Origin: Burkholderia sp. Bp9143
Lineage (GTDB): Bacteria > Pseudomonadota > Gammaproteobacteria > Burkholderiales > Burkholderiaceae
Length of the DNA: 64,000 bases
NCBI RefSeq assembly: GCF_003853645.1
Contig: NZ_QTPO01000040.1
Span: 19,023-83,022, forward strand
Reading direction: 5' to 3'
Shown here: positions 45,196-54,333 of the stretch, one piece after another
How positions within the stretch are numbered: the stretch's first letter is position 1
How the letters are laid out: each line of letters begins with the position of its first letter
Translations under genes and position numbers: made by a program
Notes under the pieces: model-generated
The model's input: the letters and a program-made list of their open reading frames with translations, nothing else
The model's database searches: none
Told to the model about the DNA's origin: nothing

Positions 45196-46602
45196 TCAGG
45201 GCGTAAACATCATCGGATAGCCCTCGTAGTCCTTCGGCATCATCTTCTCCAGGTAGGTTGCCGCACTGCTGATCGACTCACCTAGCCATTTGAAACCGGC
45301 GGTAACAATCTCGGTTGCATGGAATTTCTTGTCCAAATAATCCACACCGTACCCCACCGCACACGCAACGACGATGGTACCCACCACGATCCCCCAAACG
45401 GGCAAGCCGGCAGTTCCGAAGAATCCGACAATCAGACCGATGACAATCGATGTCACGGCCGCATTTAGTCCAGCCTTGGTGACATCAATAAGAATCTTCG
45501 CAAGCAGATCGGAGACATGTTTGCGGCGCTTGCCTTCATGATCGATCTGCTCGTAGTCGCGCAGCCATTCGGCAGTGTCCAATGCAATCGTGAAGACGAA
45601 CGCGATCAGCCCGGCCTTTTTGAATGCACCTCTGATGGCCTCCTTGGCTGCGGCGGCACGTGACGCGGCGTTGCCAGCGCCGCCAGCGATCGTCAGCACC
45701 TTCTCATGCTGCACGCCATATCGTGCTGCCGACATCAGCTGACGCAGCTTCTGATTGCCAGAAAATACGACGTACCATTTCTCTCCAGCATTCTTATGAA
45801 CGACTTTTACTAATCGAAATTTTTGCGACCAAAGCTCGTCTGCCCATTTCTTGTTGTCGTTTAGGAACGCAGCAACTCCGGCGAGTTGGGCCGTCAGCCA
45901 GTTGCGCGTTGCAATCTTGTTTGGATCAATCGCGGTTTCCTCCCCGCCTCCTGACGACAGCGTATCTATGATTTCCCGTGGAACCGCCGCGAGATTGACT
46001 TCGGTTACGTGCGCGTACTGCGTCGACTTTACGTCGGCATCCTGACTCAGTTTGATGGGTAGAGGAAATGCTCCTACTTGTCCGATCGAGAGCGGATCAG
46101 AGGGTTCAGACGTTTGTAGCGACCGAAGCACAGACCCTCCCGAACTTGAACCAAATGACCTGCCAAGCGGGTTGACCTGCGTCGCTGCGAAAGGGGGCCG
46201 GCTGGTCGGCATGTTGATATTCATTGCGATGATGATCGGCTCCGGTTTGACCTTCGGATCGGAGCTGCCATCAACCAAGCCAAACTGAAGCATTGAATAC
46301 CGCTGAAACACCTTCCCGTCGCGCTTGAGCACCAGTTCACCCTTGAAATCACGTCCGATCCAGATGTGGTAACGCTGGCCGTCCGAGAAACGCCCTTGCT
46401 TCACACGTTTCTTTTGCGCGACGTCATAGATCCAGTCTTCCGGCGCCTCGACGGTGTAAGTCGCACCTTTGCTTATATGAAGATCAAATATGACGTCACG
46501 ATGCTTGCGCAACAGAACCGTGATATCCGACTCGGCCCAGCAACTCACCGGCTCCCCCGGCAGATCAATACAGACGTTATGTTGAACAAGAGGCTTGCCC
46601 AT
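45196..46602 (-). CDS. Candidate VgrG-linked membrane-targeting T6SS effector
   Basis: A 468-residue protein of no family I recognise. The ATG at 46600-46602 was chosen because a GGGAGAG site lies 6 nt ahead; a GTG two codons earlier overlaps the vgrG stop. The N-terminal 110 residues are beta-rich and polar (CIDLPGEPVSCW, WIYDVAQKKRVKQG, YHIWIGRDFKGELVL). A Ser/Pro/Gly linker follows (130-190). Then come a helical region (230-300), an Ala-rich amphipathic helix (307-325), and hydrophobic segments at 330-343 (GLIAFVFTIALD), 379-398 and 400-420 (PVWGIVVGTIVVACAVGYGV), then a basic tail. Lack of a signal peptide with internal C-terminal helices fits delivery by T6SS and insertion into the target membrane (compare Tme, Ssp6 and Tse4 types by plan). 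AT-rich relative to vgrG. Confidence 0.72.
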   Translation of the reverse strand: MGKPLVQHNVCIDLPGEPVSCWAESDITVLLRKHRDVIFDLHISKGATYTVEAPEDWIYDVAQKKRVKQGRFSDGQRYHIWIGRDFKGELVLKRDGKVFQRYSMLQFGLVDGSSDPKVKPEPIIIAMNINMPTSRPPFAATQVNPLGRSFGSSSGGSVLRSLQTSEPSDPLSIGQVGAFPLPIKLSQDADVKSTQYAHVTEVNLAAVPREIIDTLSSGGGEETAIDPNKIATRNWLTAQLAGVAAFLNDNKKWADELWSQKFRLVKVVHKNAGEKWYVVFSGNQKLRQLMSAARYGVQHEKVLTIAGGAGNAASRAAAAKEAIRGAFKKAGLIAFVFTIALDTAEWLRDYEQIDHEGKRRKHVSDLLAKILIDVTKAGLNAAVTSIVIGLIVGFFGTAGLPVWGIVVGTIVVACAVGYGVDYLDKKFHATEIVTAGFKWLGESISSAATYLEKMMPKDYEGYPMMFTP

Positions 46603-46604
46603 TT

Positions 46605-49286
46605 TCACTCTCCCGTCCGTTTGACCTGACTGGCCACGAACTCGTCAAAATCGATGTTCTTCAATTCCGCCTTGCCTTCCGCATCGAGCGCGACGCTATG
46701 CTCCGTCCCGTCCTCGGTCGTGAACTTGATCGGCTCCCCGTGCGGCACGTTGCCGTCGGCATCCACGTAGCGAATCCGCATGTCTGCCTTCTTGCCTTCC
46801 GACTTGAACGTCTTCTGGAGACTCGTCGGCCCGCTGAACGCATGCTGTCCGCCCTTCACGTCGATCTTGCCCGGCGCATGAATCTCGATGTTGCCGCCCT
46901 TGATGCGGACATATGCGCCACCCGACGTCAGCAGAATCTCCTCCTTAGCGACGCCTTCGATCGTTGCGGTCGCCGACAGCACCTTGACTGCCTTCTGCGC
47001 GACCATCTCGACGTTGTCGTTCTGCGCCTGTATCTCGACGGCACCTTTCCCGGCGAAGAGCTTCATGCCCGCATTCTGCGCAAACAGGCTGAGCTTCTCC
47101 TTGACGCTCGCCACCAGCGACTTGCCGCTGACGAGATGCGTGCTCTGTCCGCTCACGACGTTGACATGCCGGTCCGCAGCCAGATGCGTACTGTGTTGCG
47201 ACGCCACCCCGATCCCCGCCGGGCTCGCAAACAGCATCACCGGCTCCTTGAACGCGTTCGCGTTCCCCGTCCCGCCGCCGGCAGTCCTGCCGCCGCTCGC
47301 GGTCGCGCCCGACACGCTGTTCTGCGTCGCATCGGCGAATTGCTTCAGCGCATCGTGACCGGTACCGAGACTCTCCGCCTGGTGCATCTCGCTGACCTGC
47401 GACATCGACTCGATCAGCCCCTCCGCATTGACGAGTTGCTGCTTCGCTTCGCTCACGTCGAGCGGCTGGCTGTCGGCCTGCTTCGGATGCGTCGTCACGT
47501 ACAAGCCCTGCCCGGCGCGCATCGCACCGTACGCATCCGTGCGTAAATCGAAACCGGAGCCGAGATACGCCCCGCGCGTGTTGCCGTTCTGTTCGATCAG
47601 GTAGCCGAGATGAAGCAGCGAATTCGCGCTGCTGCTGAACAGGCGCGCGCGGTTCTGCCCGGTCGCGTCGTCGAGCACCATCTCGTTGTGCCCCGATCCC
47701 GCATATTCCTTCGACCGGAAACCCGACAGGATCCCGTCGCTATGCCATTGCGGCTTGGCGGCACCGTTGTACACACGATGCATGACGATCGGCCGGTCGC
47801 AATCGCCGCCGATGTAGCCGATCAGCACTTCCTCGCCGACCCGCGGAATATGAACACCGCCGTAACCACCGCCGGTATCCGACTGCACGACGCGCATCCA
47901 GCAAGACGCATTCTCGCGGCCTTCGCTCTGCCGATCCCAGACGAACATGACCTTGATCCGGTTCAGTTCGTCGGTATAGACCTCCTCGCCTTTCGGCCCG
48001 ACGACGACGGCGGTCTCGAGCTGCATCGCGGGCTTGCGGTGCTCGAACGGGCTGCGGTATGGCACGCTCGCACGCTGCGCCTCGACCTCGACGAGATAAA
48101 ACCCGGCGGAGCCGTCGTCGTGCCCGACCTCGAACGCAGCCGCTTCGCTGTGACCGGCCTTCACCCGCGCCAGCTGATCCTGCAGGCTATGCGGGAAATT
48201 CGCTTCGTGGTCCGAGATCGGCAGATTGTTCTCGATGTACCGCGCGACCCCGATGGCCGCGAACTCGCGATCGCTGGCCGAATCGCGATCGTGCTCGGGA
48301 TGATCGACCAGCGTGAAGCGCCGGCCGGCATCGATCGCGCGCACGCCGCCCACGCCGAAGAAGCGCTTCGCGCGCGACTCCCATTCCTCGAGGCGAATCT
48401 TCGACAGGTGTTCGCCGCGGTCCTGCCCCGGATACGTGTACGCGCCTGTGTATTCGTAGATTTCCGCCTGGCCCGGCAGGTCGCCCTGGCCGGCTTTCGT
48501 CGGCAGCGTCGTGCCGTTCGGATTGCCGGCCGACGACGGCGATTTGTAGTCGAACGTGCGCGTGGTGTGCAGCGTGCTCTGCAATGTCCGCGACGCGGCC
48601 CATTGCGTGAACCCGGCGGTTTCGGTGCCGCTGCCCGAGCGATCGAACGTGACGGCATTCGGCGACAGCGCATCGACCGCATGCAGGTCGTCGGTGATGA
48701 CGAGCATGTGCGCCTTCCCGTCTTCGCTGTGCCGCCAGAAACCGAACAGCCCTTCGTCCTCCATCAGCCGGTGCACGAAGTTCCAGTCCGTTTCGCTCTG
48801 ACGGCAGTACGACCGGGACGGCAACGGCTTCGACAGCGCGAACTGGTACTGGCCCCTGACCTGCGGATGCGTATCGAACACGTCGGCGAGGATCGCGTCG
48901 ACCGGCTTGTCCTGCCAGTACCGCATGTCGCTGCGAAACTTGAGGAAGTGCATCCACGACGCGAAGCGCAGCTGGTAACTTGACAGGCTGCCGTCGGCGC
49001 CGACCCGCCGCGCCGTGTGGATATAGCCGTTGATCGGCAGATACGACTTGTCCGCCTGCTGGATCCACAGCGTGATCGGCCGCGCGATCAGTGTCTTGAG
49101 CTCGACGTCGCTTGCGGTGGACACCAGATCGAGTGCAACGCTGAAATCGCGGCCGAGCTCGGAACGGGTCACGGCGCGGCGCGGCACGAGCGCATTGTTC
49201 GGCAGCGACGGGATGTCCGTCTTCAGCAGGCGATCCTGCTGAATCAGGCCGCCGCGGATCGCCTGTGCCAGTTCGGTCACGTTCAT
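46605..49286 (-). CDS. vgrG: T6SS spike protein VgrG (TssI) with a C-terminal extension
   Basis: Trimeric needle tip of 893 residues. The gp27-like part occupies about 1-400. The gp5-like OB fold contains IPRVGEEVLIGYIGGDCDRPIV at about 480-505, and RPIVMHRVYN follows. DUF2345 spans about 660-800 (SPAGIGVASQHSTHLAADRHVNVVSGQ). A beta-repeat then continues to about 815. The last 60 residues (from about 832, MRIRYVDADGNVPHGEP) form a short beta-sandwich-like extension resembling the transthyretin-like adaptor domain that loads effectors in other VgrGs. The TGA overlaps the start region of the effector gene. GC-rich, unlike the cassette downstream. Confidence 0.95.
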   Translation of the reverse strand: MNVTELAQAIRGGLIQQDRLLKTDIPSLPNNALVPRRAVTRSELGRDFSVALDLVSTASDVELKTLIARPITLWIQQADKSYLPINGYIHTARRVGADGSLSSYQLRFASWMHFLKFRSDMRYWQDKPVDAILADVFDTHPQVRGQYQFALSKPLPSRSYCRQSETDWNFVHRLMEDEGLFGFWRHSEDGKAHMLVITDDLHAVDALSPNAVTFDRSGSGTETAGFTQWAASRTLQSTLHTTRTFDYKSPSSAGNPNGTTLPTKAGQGDLPGQAEIYEYTGAYTYPGQDRGEHLSKIRLEEWESRAKRFFGVGGVRAIDAGRRFTLVDHPEHDRDSASDREFAAIGVARYIENNLPISDHEANFPHSLQDQLARVKAGHSEAAAFEVGHDDGSAGFYLVEVEAQRASVPYRSPFEHRKPAMQLETAVVVGPKGEEVYTDELNRIKVMFVWDRQSEGRENASCWMRVVQSDTGGGYGGVHIPRVGEEVLIGYIGGDCDRPIVMHRVYNGAAKPQWHSDGILSGFRSKEYAGSGHNEMVLDDATGQNRARLFSSSANSLLHLGYLIEQNGNTRGAYLGSGFDLRTDAYGAMRAGQGLYVTTHPKQADSQPLDVSEAKQQLVNAEGLIESMSQVSEMHQAESLGTGHDALKQFADATQNSVSGATASGGRTAGGGTGNANAFKEPVMLFASPAGIGVASQHSTHLAADRHVNVVSGQSTHLVSGKSLVASVKEKLSLFAQNAGMKLFAGKGAVEIQAQNDNVEMVAQKAVKVLSATATIEGVAKEEILLTSGGAYVRIKGGNIEIHAPGKIDVKGGQHAFSGPTSLQKTFKSEGKKADMRIRYVDADGNVPHGEPIKFTTEDGTEHSVALDAEGKAELKNIDFDEFVASQVKRTGE

Positions 49287-49353
49287 GCGTCACCCTTCTT
49301 CTCGTTCATCGCGAGCCCGCCGGGCCCGCACTCTCAGGTCAAAAAGCGCTCGT

Positions 49354-50475
49354 TCACGACTGCTCGTCGGGCCTCACGCCGAGCAGTTCGCGGATATGCG
49401 ACAGCGACCCGTCGTCCTTCACGACGCTCTCGAGCCACTTGTGCAGCGGCATGTCGGCCCATTCGGCGGCCTTGTCCGCGAGATACGCAACCGGGCTGTG
49501 CGGCTCGGTCTGGCGGAAATAACGCGCGACCGCGCGCAACTGGTCGACGGCCTGCGCACGGTTCTGGATGCCGGCAATCATTTGCGTCACCGGCGGACGC
49601 GGAGCGGTCTGCGGCTGCACATGGGTCTCCTCGGTATGGAACGTATCGCCGAAGCTCGGCTCGATGCGCTCGGGCTGCGCCTGCTGTGCCGACGGCGCAT
49701 GCGGCGCGCTGCCCGTATAGCCCTGCTCGCGCGCAAAGCGCTCGGCGAGCCGGTACACGGTCTCGAACGCGTCGCGCGCCTGCCGGAAGCTCGGCGCCGA
49801 ATCGCCCGCGCGTTCGACGAGCCGCTCCTCGAACGCGTCGAGTGAAATCTCGAACGCCTTGAGGTTCGCGAGCAGCGCCGTGTAGAACGCGATCGGCGTC
49901 ACGCGCCGCGACGCATCGACCTGCTCGACCGACGGTTTGCCGCGTGCGATGTCGTCCGCGTGTTCGGGGTCGCGCTTCACGGCCTGCGCCACATGCTGCG
50001 CAACTTCCCAGTCGAGCGTCGTGAACGCGTTCGACGCGCCCTCCGTCACGGGAATGCCGCGCAGCAGTTCGGCCGTACGGCCGGACAGCCACGTGACGTT
50101 GCCGAGCCGGTATTCGACGTCGTCGCCTTCGGGCAGCGGATGCACGGTGTCCCAGTAGTCGCGGCACAGGCCTTCCAGCAGCGCATAGCCTTCGGTGAGG
50201 CCGGTGATGCCGTCCTCCAGCGCGAGCGCCTCGGTCAGCCATACGGCGAGCCGCAGGTCCTTGGTGCGCGTGCGCAGCAGCTCGCCCGCGCGATCGACGA
50301 CGAAGCCCCAGTCGGCCTCCTTGATCTCGGTCACCCACTCGCCCTGGTCGAGCGTCGGATCGTCATAGCGCCGCGCGTCCTGGATCGCGTCGAATTCGTT
50401 CGAGAACAGCAGGTCGTCGCCGCTGGGCGACGCATCGCTGATCGGCGTCAGCAGCTCGGGGAGATTGATCGGCAT
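49354..50475 (-). CDS. tssA: T6SS protein TssA (ImpA family)
   Basis: Cytoplasmic T6SS component of 373 residues that organises baseplate assembly or caps the growing tail. The ImpA N-terminal domain spans about 10-150: LLTPISDASPSGDDLLFSNEFDAIQDARRYDDPTLDQGEW and TKDLRLAVWLTEALALEDG. The second half includes the C-terminal assembly region with RAVARYFRQTEPHSPVAYLADKAAEWADMPLHKWLESVVKDD. The length places it in the short class. It lies 39 bp downstream of tssH and 67 bp upstream of vgrG within one operon. Confidence 0.92.
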   Translation of the reverse strand: MPINLPELLTPISDASPSGDDLLFSNEFDAIQDARRYDDPTLDQGEWVTEIKEADWGFVVDRAGELLRTRTKDLRLAVWLTEALALEDGITGLTEGYALLEGLCRDYWDTVHPLPEGDDVEYRLGNVTWLSGRTAELLRGIPVTEGASNAFTTLDWEVAQHVAQAVKRDPEHADDIARGKPSVEQVDASRRVTPIAFYTALLANLKAFEISLDAFEERLVERAGDSAPSFRQARDAFETVYRLAERFAREQGYTGSAPHAPSAQQAQPERIEPSFGDTFHTEETHVQPQTAPRPPVTQMIAGIQNRAQAVDQLRAVARYFRQTEPHSPVAYLADKAAEWADMPLHKWLESVVKDDGSLSHIRELLGVRPDEQS

Positions 50476-50514
50476 GGTTCGGTCAGTTCATCAATGCATG
50501 TTGCGCGGCCGCGC

Positions 50515-53184
50515 TCATTCGACGGTATATGCGAATTCGCCGGCCTCGTCCGCGCGCACCGCGATGCGCGCGATGGCCGCGCCGTCGGCGATCCGGCCGA
50601 GCACGTGGCCCGCGATCTCCGGCAGCAGCGTGCCGTTCAGGATATGGTCGACGTTGCGGGCGCCCGAATCGACCTCGGTGCAGCGCGCGAGCACCGCCTC
50701 GACGAGCGATTCGTCCCACTCGAACGCGGCCTTGTGATTCGCCTCGATGCGGCGGCGGATCCGTTCGAGCTTCAGCGCGATGATCTCGGCCAGCACGTCG
50801 TCGGAAATCGGGTAGTACGGCACGACCTTCATCCGGCCCAGGAAGGCCGGCTTGAACGTCTTGTACAGCTGCGGGCGCAGCGTCTCGGCGAGCGCGTCCG
50901 GATCGGGCAGCTCCTCGGCCGGCTTGTTCAGGCACGCCTGCATCACCGCGGCCGACCCGACGTTCGACGTCAGGATGATCAGCGTGTTGCGGAAATCGAT
51001 CTCGCGCCCTTCGGCATCGTCCATCGTGCCCTTGTCGAACACCTGGAAGAACATCTCGAGCACGTCCGGGTGCGCCTTCTCGACCTCGTCGAGCAGCACG
51101 ACGGAATACGGGTTGCGTCGCACGGCCTCGGTCAGCACGCCGCCCTCGCCGTAGCCGACGTAGCCCGGCGGCGAACCCTTCAGGCCCGACACGCTGTGCG
51201 CTTCCTGGTACTCGCTCATGTTGATCGTGACCATCTTGCGCTCGCCGCCGTACAGGATGTCGGCCAGCGCGAGCGCCGTCTCGGTCTTGCCGACGCCCGA
51301 CGGCCCGACGAACATGAACACGCCGCGCGGTTTGTTCGGATCCTCGAGGTTCGCGGTCGCCGTGCGCACGCGCTGCGCGATCGCGTCGAGCGCATGGTCC
51401 TGGCCGATCACGCGCGCGGTCAGCAGCGGCTGCAGGTTCAGCACGGTGTCGATCTCGTCCTTCACCATCCGGCCGAGCGGGATGCCGGTCCATGCGGCAA
51501 CGATCTCGGCGACGACGTGGCCATCCACCTGCAACGGCACCATCGGCTCGCCGCCCTGCAGCGCGTGCAGCGCCGCGACGCGTTCGGCCAGCTTCTCGCG
51601 CGTGACCGGCACGTCGACCGGCGCGCCGTCTTCCGACGGCCCACGCGCCTTGTCGAGCGTGTCGCGCAGTTCGGTGATCTCGGCGACGATCACGCGCTCG
51701 GCTTCATAGCGCGCCTCGTCCTCGGCCAATTGCGCGAGCGCCGTGTCGCGCGCGTCGCGCAGCTCGCCGAGGCGCTCGTCGTGCGCCGCGCCGCCCGCCG
51801 CTTCGCGCTCCAGCGAAGCGATTTCCGCGTCGATGCGCTCGATGCGCTTCTTCGTGTCGTCGATCGCCGCCGGCGTCGCGCTGTGCGCGAGCGCGACCTT
51901 CGCGCACGCGGTGTCGAGCACGCTGATCGCCTTGTCCGGCAGCTGGCGGCCGCTGATATAGCGATGCGACAGGCGCACGGCCTCGGTGATCGCGTCGTCG
52001 AGAATCCGCACGTTGAAGTGCTTCTCCATCAGCCCGGACATCCCGCGCAGCATCGCGGCCGCGAGCGGCTCGCTCGGCTCCTCGACCTTCACGACCTGGA
52101 AGCGCCGCGCGAGCGCCGCATCCTTCTCGAAGTACTTCTTGTATTCGCTCCACGTCGTCGCGGCGATCGTGCGCAACTCGCCGCGCGCGAGCGCCGGCTT
52201 CAGCAGGTTCGCCGCGTCGTTCTGGCCGGCCTGGCCGCCCGCGCCGATGATCGTGTGCGCCTCGTCGATGAACAGGATGATCGGGTGCGCGCTCTTCTTC
52301 ACCTCGTCGATCACGCTCTTCAGACGGTTCTCGAACTCGCCCTTCACGCTCGCGCCGGCCTGCAGCAGCCCCATGTCGAGGACGTGCAGCGCGACGCCGC
52401 GCAGCGGCGGCGGCACGTCGTCGGCCGCGATCCGCAGCGCGAGGCCCTCGACGACCGCCGTCTTGCCGACGCCGGCCTCGCCGGTCATGATCGGGTTGTT
52501 CTGGCGGCGGCGCATCAGGATGTCGATCGCCTGGCGGATTTCGGCTTCGCGGCCGATCACCGGGTCGATCTTGCCGTCGCGCGCGCGCTGCGTGAGGTTG
52601 GTCGTGTACGTGTCGAGCGCGGGCGTCTTCGACGGACCGACCGCGGGCGCGGCACCGTCGGCGGCCGGCGCGACGTCGCCGCCTTCCTCATCCGCCTGGC
52701 GCGGCTCGGCCTCGCTCGAGCCGGCCATGATCTCCTCGAACTTGTGCTTCAGGTCCGCCACGTTCATTTCCGCGAACTGCGACGACATGCGCTGCGCGAA
52801 CTGCGCGAGATCGGGCGCCGTCAGCAGCGCGAGCAGCAGGTGCCCCGAGCGGATGCGGCCGAGCTGCGAATCGAGCGACGCGATCAGCCACGCCTGCTCG
52901 AACAGCGCAATCAGGTGCACGGAGAACACCGGCGTGCGCGTGTTGCCCGTCTTCAGCCGCGTGAGTTCGCGCTCGAGATCGGCACGCAGCGCATGCGGAT
53001 CGACGCGGCTCGCGCGCAACGCAAGCGGCAGGTCGCCCGTCGCTTCTTCGAGCAGCGCGAGGAACAGATGCTCCAGATCGACCTCGTAATGGCCGCGCGC
53101 CAGGCACGCGCTCGCCGCACGCTCCGTCGCGTGCCGGCACAGCGGGTTCAGTTTCGTGATCAGGGTCTTCAGAGGCGTGCTCAT
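50515..53184 (-). CDS. tssH: T6SS sheath-disassembly ATPase TssH (ClpV)
   Basis: AAA+ unfoldase of 889 residues that recycles the contracted TssB/TssC sheath. A Clp-N domain (about 10-150) is followed by two AAA+ modules. The first Walker A is GEAGVGKTA near residue 231, and the second GPSGVGKTE near 626; the middle coiled-coil (about 410-530) has EIASLEREAAGG. IDEAHTIIGAGG (Walker B) and the arginine-rich sensor motif are intact. The N-terminus MSTPLKTLITKLNPLCRHATERA is typical for ClpV, which binds TssC. It lies 48 bp downstream of tssG. Confidence 0.96.
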   Translation of the reverse strand: MSTPLKTLITKLNPLCRHATERAASACLARGHYEVDLEHLFLALLEEATGDLPLALRASRVDPHALRADLERELTRLKTGNTRTPVFSVHLIALFEQAWLIASLDSQLGRIRSGHLLLALLTAPDLAQFAQRMSSQFAEMNVADLKHKFEEIMAGSSEAEPRQADEEGGDVAPAADGAAPAVGPSKTPALDTYTTNLTQRARDGKIDPVIGREAEIRQAIDILMRRRQNNPIMTGEAGVGKTAVVEGLALRIAADDVPPPLRGVALHVLDMGLLQAGASVKGEFENRLKSVIDEVKKSAHPIILFIDEAHTIIGAGGQAGQNDAANLLKPALARGELRTIAATTWSEYKKYFEKDAALARRFQVVKVEEPSEPLAAAMLRGMSGLMEKHFNVRILDDAITEAVRLSHRYISGRQLPDKAISVLDTACAKVALAHSATPAAIDDTKKRIERIDAEIASLEREAAGGAAHDERLGELRDARDTALAQLAEDEARYEAERVIVAEITELRDTLDKARGPSEDGAPVDVPVTREKLAERVAALHALQGGEPMVPLQVDGHVVAEIVAAWTGIPLGRMVKDEIDTVLNLQPLLTARVIGQDHALDAIAQRVRTATANLEDPNKPRGVFMFVGPSGVGKTETALALADILYGGERKMVTINMSEYQEAHSVSGLKGSPPGYVGYGEGGVLTEAVRRNPYSVVLLDEVEKAHPDVLEMFFQVFDKGTMDDAEGREIDFRNTLIILTSNVGSAAVMQACLNKPAEELPDPDALAETLRPQLYKTFKPAFLGRMKVVPYYPISDDVLAEIIALKLERIRRRIEANHKAAFEWDESLVEAVLARCTEVDSGARNVDHILNGTLLPEIAGHVLGRIADGAAIARIAVRADEAGEFAYTVE

Positions 53185-53232
53185 GGCGTTGATCTCAGGT
53201 TCGATTGCGTGTTTGCTTGTTGTCGTTCGGAA

Positions 53233-54333
53233 TCAGTGAATCACGTGCAGCTCGTAGCGGGCGTCCGACCGGTCGTCGACCGCGTCGCGCGTACAGAGGA
53301 ATGCGTCCCAGCCGAGCCGCGAGCCCGCGCCGAGCACGCTCGCGCCGACCTCGGTGCGTTTCAGCACGAGCTTCACCTCGTATTCGAGCGTGACGCCGGC
53401 GAGCAGCGTCAGCATCCGCTCGAGCGCGACGGCCTGCGCGCCGCCGGGCAGGAACGCCTCGTAGTCGCGCTTGGACAGCGGGCCGACGACGATCCGCGCG
53501 CGCATGTCGCGCTGCCACACCCGTTCGCCGACGAGCGCCGTCGCGCCGAGCACCGCGTTGACCTCGCCGAGCACGCTCAGCTGGTCGGGCGGCACGTCGT
53601 ACCACTTGCCGACGAACTGGTCGATCTTCACCGGCACGCGGAAGTAATCGGACAGCGTGCGCTGCAGGTAGGCGGCCGACATCGGCCGGTGCCGCGCGGC
53701 GAGCGCGTAGCCGGCGACGGCCTCGTCGAGCACGCCGCCCGCGCCGGCCGCGAGGCTGTCGCGCACCTCGTCGCTCGGCACACCGGCGATCGCGAGCAGG
53801 AGCGGCAGGTAGCGCTCGTCGCGGTCGAGTTCGTAATGGAACGGCAGCCGGTATTTCTTCCACGCCGCGTAGAACAGCGCGGTCGCGCGGTTCGAGAACA
53901 CGTCGAAGAACGCGCGCGCTGCGTGGTCGCGCTTCAGGTGCTCGCGCGCGACGATCTGCTCGGTGTAGTGCAGCGGCAGCGCGCCCTGCCCGCCGAGAAG
54001 CCCGAAGAACGCGGGCGTCAGCTCGACGTGGCCGAGTTCGCCGGCCGCGAGCGCGGCGCCGCGCTCCTCGCCCGAGTCGAGCAGCGTGCCGTCGTCGTCG
54101 AACGAGCGGGCGCCTTCGATCTCGCTCGGCGGAAAGCCGAGCGACAGCGTATTGCGGAATTCGATGCGCTGCGCGACGACGTCGCCCTGCCGCCACGCGC
54201 CGGGCGCATCGGACGCCTGCCGCGCGAACAGCCCTTCGAGCACGCGCACCGCCTGGAAGAACTCGAAGCGGTGCGGTTCGTCGAGCAGCGCGTCGACTAC
54301 GCCAGGATCGATTCGCCGGTGCGGGGCTTGCAT
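53233..54333 (-). CDS. tssG: T6SS baseplate protein TssG
   Basis: Baseplate wedge component of 366 residues that clamps TssF and TssK. Start ATG at 54331-54333. Visible family sequence: DALLDEPHRFEFFQAVRVLEG, then VAQRIEFRNTLSLGFPPSEIE and LTPAFFGLLGGQGALPLHYTEQI. The reading frame overlaps the end of tssF by 37 bp, so the two are translationally coupled. Length and motifs are normal. Confidence 0.93.
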   Translation of the reverse strand: MQAPHRRIDPGVVDALLDEPHRFEFFQAVRVLEGLFARQASDAPGAWRQGDVVAQRIEFRNTLSLGFPPSEIEGARSFDDDGTLLDSGEERGAALAAGELGHVELTPAFFGLLGGQGALPLHYTEQIVAREHLKRDHAARAFFDVFSNRATALFYAAWKKYRLPFHYELDRDERYLPLLLAIAGVPSDEVRDSLAAGAGGVLDEAVAGYALAARHRPMSAAYLQRTLSDYFRVPVKIDQFVGKWYDVPPDQLSVLGEVNAVLGATALVGERVWQRDMRARIVVGPLSKRDYEAFLPGGAQAVALERMLTLLAGVTLEYEVKLVLKRTEVGASVLGAGSRLGWDAFLCTRDAVDDRSDARYELHVIH

